From NCBI GenBank assembly GCA_945901855.1, contig CAMDLT010000037.1, positions 1-40,092 on the forward strand: a stretch of 40,092 nt of DNA, read 5' to 3'. This DNA is from Asaia bogorensis. GTDB taxonomy: Bacteria; Pseudomonadota; Alphaproteobacteria; CACIAM-22H2. Below the pieces are notes generated by a model that made no database searches, was not told the DNA's origin, and worked only from the letters and a program-made list of their open reading frames with translations. This document shows, one piece after another, positions 35,871 to 40,092 of this stretch. Each line of letters opens with the position of its first letter. Position 1 is the first letter of the stretch. The translations under genes and the position numbers were made by a program.

Positions 35871-36635
35871 TTACCCGAACACTTTGCGCAACAGCTCGCT
35901 CGTGCGTGCGCCGGGATTGGCGCGAATATCGGCTTCTTCGCGCGCGACATAATGGAAAATTCCGTCGAGGCCTTTGTCGCGCGTCCAGTCGGTCAGGTCG
36001 GCCGTAACGTTCGGCATGCCCGGCAAATTGCGATAGCTGCCCATCATGCGATCGTAGGCCGCGACCGCACCCGAATTTTTGAGCGCAAGTTCGATCGGCG
36101 GGCGCAGTTTGGCGCCAAGATCGCCGCCTGTCGTGCGGCGCAGATACTGCGTGGCCGCATCGGCCGGGCCGTTCAGAATGCCGTTGGCGTCCGACACGCT
36201 CAAGGCGCGGATCGCGCGCACGAACAGGTCTTTGGCGGCGGGCATCGCTTGTTCGGCCGCGCGGTTCATGCGCGTCTCAAGATCGTCGGCAAGGCCGGAC
36301 TGGCCGACGCTGCGCAGCGCGCTTTGCACGCGCGCCAACGTATCGGGCAGCGGGATGCGCACGGCCGTATCGCCCAAAAATCCGTCCGGTCGGCCGAGCT
36401 TGGCAACCGCTGCCGAGCTGCCCTTTTCGAGCGCGTCTTTGAGGCCCTGCGCGATTTCGGCCACCGACAGACCGCGCCCGCGCGTGCCGCCACTTGCACC
36501 CGGCACCGCGACCCCGCCTTGGTTGAGCAGATTGCGGCCCTGGTCGAGCAGGCTTTGTGCGTGGATCGGGCCCGCGCGTCCGACACCGGCGGCACAGACA
36601 GCAAGCGACAACGTCAAAAACAGGCGGCGATCCAT
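35871..36635 (-). CDS. DUF4197-family exported protein
   Basis: A 254-residue protein with a signal peptide (MDRRLFLTLSLAVCAAGVGR, cleavage near AGPIHAQS). The DUF4197 body follows: LSVAEIAQGLKDALEKGSSA, AVAKLGRPDGFLGD, VRIPLPDTLARVQSALRSVG and DGIFHYVAREEADIRANPGA. The family is periplasmic or lipoprotein-like and uncharacterised. GAGGAG lies upstream of the ATG at 36635. It faces the divergent pentapeptide gene across a 132-bp gap that presumably holds both promoters. Confidence 0.88.
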   Translation of the reverse strand: MDRRLFLTLSLAVCAAGVGRAGPIHAQSLLDQGRNLLNQGGVAVPGASGGTRGRGLSVAEIAQGLKDALEKGSSAAVAKLGRPDGFLGDTAVRIPLPDTLARVQSALRSVGQSGLADDLETRMNRAAEQAMPAAKDLFVRAIRALSVSDANGILNGPADAATQYLRRTTGGDLGAKLRPPIELALKNSGAVAAYDRMMGSYRNLPGMPNVTADLTDWTRDKGLDGIFHYVAREEADIRANPGARTSELLRKVFG

Positions 36636-36767
36636 GGGCGCGCTCTCCTCGGCAAAAAACCGCGGCGAGGCTAACGCGTTTGCAAAGCGGGCGCATCCGC
36701 TGCTCGCTAAAGTCTTGATTTTACTGTAACGCTTGGGCAATTCTACGACCTTACCAAGGGCGGCAGG

Positions 36768-38039
36768 ATGCTTTCGACGCAATCGTCAAAGATTCAGCGC
36801 AAAAAGATGACGCATTCGGCGCTGGCAAGCGCGATCGCGCTGCACGAGCGCTATCGCACGGGCAAGCCCGGCGGCGTGCGCGCCCAACTGACCTTTGCCG
36901 ATCTGTCGGGCATGGCGCTGGCCGGCGCCAATCTTGCCGAAGCCGACTGCACGGGCTCGTCGTTTCGCGGCGCCATGCTGTCGGACTGCGTGTTCGATCG
37001 GGCGTGTTTGTTCGCCTGCGATTTTGGCGAGGCAGATCTGGAGGGCGCGAGCTTGGTGCGCGCGGATTTGCGCGGCGCCAGCCTGCGCGGCGCCAATTTG
37101 ACGCGCGCCAATCTGATCCAGGCCGATCTGCGCGAAGGCTCGATCACCCAAAAGGACCGGTCGGGAAATTTGCAGGCCGTGCGCTTGGGCCATGTCGGTC
37201 CGGCGGAATTGCAGGGCGCCACCTTGGCAGCCGCCAATCTTTCCGAAGCGTCGATGGAAGGCTTGTCGGCGGGCCAGGCCGATTTTACCGACGCGATCAT
37301 GCGCGACTGCAAATTGGCGCGCGCCAACCTGCAAAAAGCCAAGCTCACCGGCGCCAATCTGGCCGGTGCCGACATGCGCGGCGCCAACTGCACGGGCGCC
37401 GCCCTCGACGGCGCGGTCATGTCGGGCACCAATCTTGCCAACACCGTGCTCGACGGCGCATCGCTGATCGACGTGGTCAACGACATGCTGGCGGGCAAAG
37501 CGCTCGAAGAACAGGGCATCGCGCCTGCGGAACTGCTGCGCTTGCATGCGCTGTGGGCCAAGACCGGCGGCGTCGAAGGACGGGCGGCCGATTTGTCGGG
37601 CTACGATTGCCGGGGCTTGCCGCGCCTTGCCGAAATGGTGCTGGTCGGCCTGCGCGCCGAAAAAGCCGTGCTGGTGGGGCTCGACATGCGCGGCTGCCAG
37701 TTGCAGGGCGCGCGCCTGATGGGGGCCGATCTGCGCGATTGCAAATTGTCAGGCAGCGATTTTCGCGGCGCCAATCTGACGGGCGCCAAATTCACACGCG
37801 CGGATTTGCGCGACTGCGATTTCTCGCCGTTGCCGCTGGGCGACGGGCGCAGCTTTGCCGCCAAACTCGACCAAGCGAATTTTCGCGCGGTCGATCTGCG
37901 CGGCGCCAAGCTCAAAGGCGCATCGCTCGGCGGCCTCGATCTGCGCGATGTTGTCGCCGACGCGGAAGACCTTGCGGGCCTGCCGCTCGAAAACACAAAG
38001 CTCGACGCGCGTATGAAGACGCGGCTCGCAGCGAAGTGA
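36768..38039 (+). CDS. Pentapeptide-repeat protein
   Basis: A 423-residue protein of A(D/N)LxG-type repeats that fold as a right-handed quadrilateral beta-helix. The first block runs from about 44 to 235 (LAGANLAEADCTGSSFRGA), is broken by a helical stretch (LAGKALEEQGIAPAELLRLH), and a second block follows from about 270 to 405. No signal peptide or membrane helix is seen. Members such as MfpA and Qnr mimic DNA and bind gyrase, but many have other or unknown partners; nothing here selects a target. The ATG at 36768 has GGCAGG upstream; ATG 36807 is an alternative. The codon-level period GGCGCCAA reflects the repeats and is not a DNA-level repeat element. Confidence 0.9.
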   Translation: MLSTQSSKIQRKKMTHSALASAIALHERYRTGKPGGVRAQLTFADLSGMALAGANLAEADCTGSSFRGAMLSDCVFDRACLFACDFGEADLEGASLVRADLRGASLRGANLTRANLIQADLREGSITQKDRSGNLQAVRLGHVGPAELQGATLAAANLSEASMEGLSAGQADFTDAIMRDCKLARANLQKAKLTGANLAGADMRGANCTGAALDGAVMSGTNLANTVLDGASLIDVVNDMLAGKALEEQGIAPAELLRLHALWAKTGGVEGRAADLSGYDCRGLPRLAEMVLVGLRAEKAVLVGLDMRGCQLQGARLMGADLRDCKLSGSDFRGANLTGAKFTRADLRDCDFSPLPLGDGRSFAAKLDQANFRAVDLRGAKLKGASLGGLDLRDVVADAEDLAGLPLENTKLDARMKTRLAAK

Positions 38040-38121
38040 TTTCGTGCGAAGATTGAATGTTGGCCACGCTTGGCGAATTGCCTTGCGCGAAATGCCGACA
38101 TCGACTTATCTTTGTTTTGAA

Positions 38122-38532
38122 ATGGCGACCGCGAAAAGAACCTCCTTGTCGACAACCCGCTCCCGATCGCTGCTGCGATTCTGGATCGGCTTGATCGCCT
38201 TGGTCGGTCAATTCGTATTCTCCGCCGCGCATGCCAGGGGCCCGGCCTCCGACGCCTATGGCGTTCTCATGTGCACGGCGGCCGGCTATGTGGAAGTACT
38301 GGTTTCCGACACGTCGGACTCCGCACCCGCAGGCGACGCAAAGGCGTTTTCCAAGGCTTGTCCGGTTTGCGGATTTGCAGGCGGCGGCGCGCTGCCGCCG
38401 CCGGATATGGCAGGCGCCGGCCTGCCGGAATTTGCGGGCACGCAAATTCGTTTGCGAGCGACCGCGCTGGCGGTTGCGTCACGTACCGACACAGCCGCTT
38501 ACGGCTCGCGTGCGCCGCCTGTATTGATTTGA
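38122..38532 (+). CDS. DUF2946-like exported protein
   Basis: A protein of about 136 residues. A hydrophobic segment LLRFWIGLIALVGQFVFSAA ends at an AHA cleavage-like site, and the mature part has CTAAGYVEV and ACPVCGFAGG. The Cys pattern and small size resemble DUF2946, a family often next to metal-uptake genes. The ATG at 38122 was chosen to place the signal at the N-terminus; GTG 38044 and ATG 38092 are in frame upstream. The gene leads a likely metal-uptake group with the binding protein at 38833. Confidence 0.7.
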   Translation: MATAKRTSLSTTRSRSLLRFWIGLIALVGQFVFSAAHARGPASDAYGVLMCTAAGYVEVLVSDTSDSAPAGDAKAFSKACPVCGFAGGGALPPPDMAGAGLPEFAGTQIRLRATALAVASRTDTAAYGSRAPPVLI

Positions 38533-38547
38533 AAATTTGATTCGTTC

Positions 38548-38574
38548 GCGACCGGGGCGTTACTGCCCGGTTGC
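38548..38574 (+). terminator. Hairpin between the DUF2946-like gene and the uptake operon
   Basis: GCGACCGGG (38548-38556) pairs with CCCGGTTGC (38566-38574), with one G-T wobble. The following sequence (GGCTTTCCCGCTTCATTTT) has only scattered T. It may be a partial terminator that sets the ratio between the two parts of the cluster. Confidence 0.45.
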
Positions 38575-38653
38575 GGCTTTCCCGCTTCATTTTCGTCTGC
38601 GCGTCTTGCCAAAAGCGAGATCGGGCCGACGTCAATCTACTGGAGATCGTCCC

Positions 38654-38836
38654 ATGAAATTGCTGGGACTTCGCACGACGCTGCCTGTCGTCGTTGCCGT
38701 TGCGAGTGTCATGACGCTTGCGTTGCCGCTCGGCTTGAACTGGTTGGCCGTTTCCCGTCCGCCGTCGGTTGGCATCGAATGGCCAACAGTTGCGCAAAAA
38801 CAGACCCAACCGACAATCGCAGGAGAAGAAAAATGA
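38654..38836 (+). CDS. Small single-helix membrane protein
   Basis: A 60-residue protein with one hydrophobic segment (LPVVVAVASVMTLALPLGLN, about residues 10-29) and a polar tail. GGAGATCG lies before the ATG at 38654. Its stop overlaps the start of the ABC binding protein by 4 bases (ATGA, 38833-38836), so it is translated with the uptake genes. Tiny membrane partners of this kind are seen in some metal-uptake operons, but the role here is unknown. Confidence 0.65.
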   Translation: MKLLGLRTTLPVVVAVASVMTLALPLGLNWLAVSRPPSVGIEWPTVAQKQTQPTIAGEEK

Positions 38837-39945
38837 GGTACTTGACGGCCGCTCTGGCGGCTTTTTTGGCGTTCGCGGCATCGGCTTTGTCGTCCGGCGC
38901 GTTGGCGCAACCGTTCGAGGTTCGCGATGCGCTTGGGCGCCAAGTTCGGATATCGAAGCCCGTCGAACGCGTCGTGGTGAATTTCAATTACGAAGAATTC
39001 ACCGCCATTGCCGGCGTTCAGGGCTGGTCGAAAGTCGTCGGCATGTCGCGTGCGCCGTGGGAGGGCTGGCGCCCGGCGATTTTCAGCCGTTATGCGGCTG
39101 TTATTCCGAATTTGCAGGCAATGCCTGACGTCGGACACACCGACGACAACAGCTTCAGTGCCGAAAAAGTAATCGCGCTGCGTCCCGACGTTCTGTTGCT
39201 GTCGGAATGGGCGTTCCAGGCACTCAAAACCGCGCGCGACCAAATCGAGTCGGCGGGCATTCCGATCGTGGTGATCGACTACAATGCCCAGCTTCTCGAC
39301 CGGCATGTGGCCTCGACGCTTGCGCTCGGCAAAGTCATGGGTACGACGGCGAGGGCCGAGGAACTTGCCGGTCTCTATCGCCGATCCTATGACGACATCA
39401 TGACGCGCATCGCGCGTGCGGGCGGCCCCAAAGCAACAGTCTATGTCGAGCTCGGCCAAGCCGGCGCCGATACGATCGGGAACAGCTACAACGGAACCAT
39501 GTGGGGCAAAATAGTCGAGCTGCTCGGGGCAACCAATGTTGCTGCGGGCAAGTTGCCTGGACCCTGGGGCCCGTTGCACCCCGAGGCGGTTATTGCGGCC
39601 AATCCGGATGTAATTCTGATCGCCGGATCGTCGTGGATCAACCGTCCCGATGCGGTGAAGACCGGATACGACACGCCGATCGAAACGACGCGCGTGAGTT
39701 TGGCGCCGTACGCGCGCCGCGCGGGTTGGGGCGATATTCGGGCCGTAAAATCGGGCGAAGTGCATGCGATCGAACATGGTCTTGCGCGAACGCTGTTCGA
39801 CTTCGTCGCAATGCAGTACATCGCCAAGCAACTCTATCCTGCCGCCTTTGCGGATATCGATCCGGAGGCTTCGTTCCGGGCGTACCACGAAAAATATTTG
39901 CCCGTGGCCTATAGCGGCACTTGGATGCTGCGGCTACGGCCGTGA
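38833..39945 (+). CDS. Iron-siderophore/cobalamin-type ABC binding protein
   Basis: A 370-residue periplasmic protein of the BtuF/FepB type. The signal peptide ends near SSGALAQ. The body has FEVRDALGRQVRISKPVERV, then IAGVQGWSKVVGM and VIAANPDVILIAGSSW, typical of the long-helix-linked two-lobe fold that captures Fe(III)-siderophore, haem or vitamin B12. AGGAGAAG precedes the ATG at 38833. Its stop overlaps the start of a FecCD-like permease (GTGA at 39942-39945), confirming an uptake operon that continues past the window. No TonB receptor and no riboswitch-like leader are visible in the window. Confidence 0.92.
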   Translation: MRYLTAALAAFLAFAASALSSGALAQPFEVRDALGRQVRISKPVERVVVNFNYEEFTAIAGVQGWSKVVGMSRAPWEGWRPAIFSRYAAVIPNLQAMPDVGHTDDNSFSAEKVIALRPDVLLLSEWAFQALKTARDQIESAGIPIVVIDYNAQLLDRHVASTLALGKVMGTTARAEELAGLYRRSYDDIMTRIARAGGPKATVYVELGQAGADTIGNSYNGTMWGKIVELLGATNVAAGKLPGPWGPLHPEAVIAANPDVILIAGSSWINRPDAVKTGYDTPIETTRVSLAPYARRAGWGDIRAVKSGEVHAIEHGLARTLFDFVAMQYIAKQLYPAAFADIDPEASFRAYHEKYLPVAYSGTWMLRLRP

Positions 39946-40092
39946 GCAACGTCGCAGCCACTGTCTACGGTCGGCTTGCCGCACGCCGGGTCCGCATGCT
40001 GGCGGCAGGCGTCGGCGTGCTGGCGCTGACGCTTGTGCTGGATGTGGCGACCGGTCCCGCCTTGCTGCCGGTCATCGAGGTGGCGCGTTCGG
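39942..40092 (+). CDS. FecCD-type permease, 5' part only
   Basis: The first 50 residues, from GTG at 39942, run to the window edge with an open frame. They show a basic N-terminus and a first hydrophobic helix (MLAAGVGVLALTLVLDVATG, about 19-38) followed by PALLPVIEVARS, matching the start of BtuC/FecD-family permeases. Stop-start overlap with the binding-protein gene supports the call. The rest of the transporter lies outside the window. Confidence 0.8.
   Translation, partial: MSNVAATVYGRLAARRVRMLAAGVGVLALTLVLDVATGPALLPVIEVARS

Noticed and set aside
36895..37950. Regular GGCGCCAA-type repeats
   Set aside because: They fall in step with codons of a pentapeptide-repeat protein, so they are not a CRISPR or DNA repeat array.
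38532..38833. Possible cobalamin riboswitch before the binding-protein gene
   Set aside because: The gap is short, no B12-box-like sequence was recognised, and a small coupled gene fills most of it.

Overview
The window is about 40 kb of a high-GC bacterial chromosome. It most resembles an alphaproteobacterium, perhaps a Rhodospirillales-type organism. The case rests on a PhaR-controlled polyhydroxyalkanoate (PHA) locus, HspQ, a DUF1192 gene divergent from a quinone oxidoreductase, DUF2783, DUF1203 and DUF4197 proteins, and dense packing with frequent start/stop overlaps. No rRNA, tRNA, CRISPR array, transposase or integrase was found. The species cannot be named from the sequence.

Layout. 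1-638: the 3' part of a Fic-domain gene, lower in GC, cut by the window edge. 660-4959: the PHA locus. phaR (minus) faces away from a small possible PhaE-like gene, a short PHA synthase (phaC), phaA and phaB, and a strong terminator closes the operon. 5346-7451: an unknown protein, a carboxymuconolactone decarboxylase-like protein and an EamA exporter. 7528-11212 (minus): a four-PAS hybrid histidine kinase, a YbjQ protein and a membrane-anchored unknown. 11317-17385: KDPG aldolase, a hairpin-rich gap, a TPR protein, an orphan peptide-type ABC binding protein, a CobW GTPase and an IlvD/Edd-family dehydratase. 17382-22738: GNAT acetyltransferase, RecQ, HspQ, MscS channel, a single-TM protein, 3-hydroxybutyrate dehydrogenase, a small membrane protein and DUF1192. 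22750-24471: quinone oxidoreductase and DUF1203. 24477-28978 (minus): a four-gene catabolic operon of 3-hydroxyacyl-CoA dehydrogenase, thiolase, FAD monooxygenase and DUF2783. 29199-30562: TauE/SafE permease and DUF4126 protein. 30586-33814 (minus): a low-GC accessory operon of a HEPN-like protein, a KGGVGR-type MinD/ParA ATPase and a second P-loop ATPase. 33908-36635 (minus): gamma-glutamyltransferase and DUF4197. 36768-38039: pentapeptide-repeat protein. 38122-end: DUF2946 protein, a tiny membrane protein, an iron/cobalamin-type ABC binding protein and the start of its permease.

Together, phaA, phaB and phaC make polyhydroxybutyrate from acetyl-CoA under likely PhaR control. bdhA, 17 kb away, would oxidise the 3-hydroxybutyrate released when the polymer is broken down. 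The paaH-type operon feeds ring-cleavage or dicarboxyl-CoA intermediates to acetyl-CoA. The most unusual stretch is the low-GC operon at 30586-33814. Its three tightly coupled genes match the general design of bacterial conflict or defence cassettes, and I do not recognise it as a named system.
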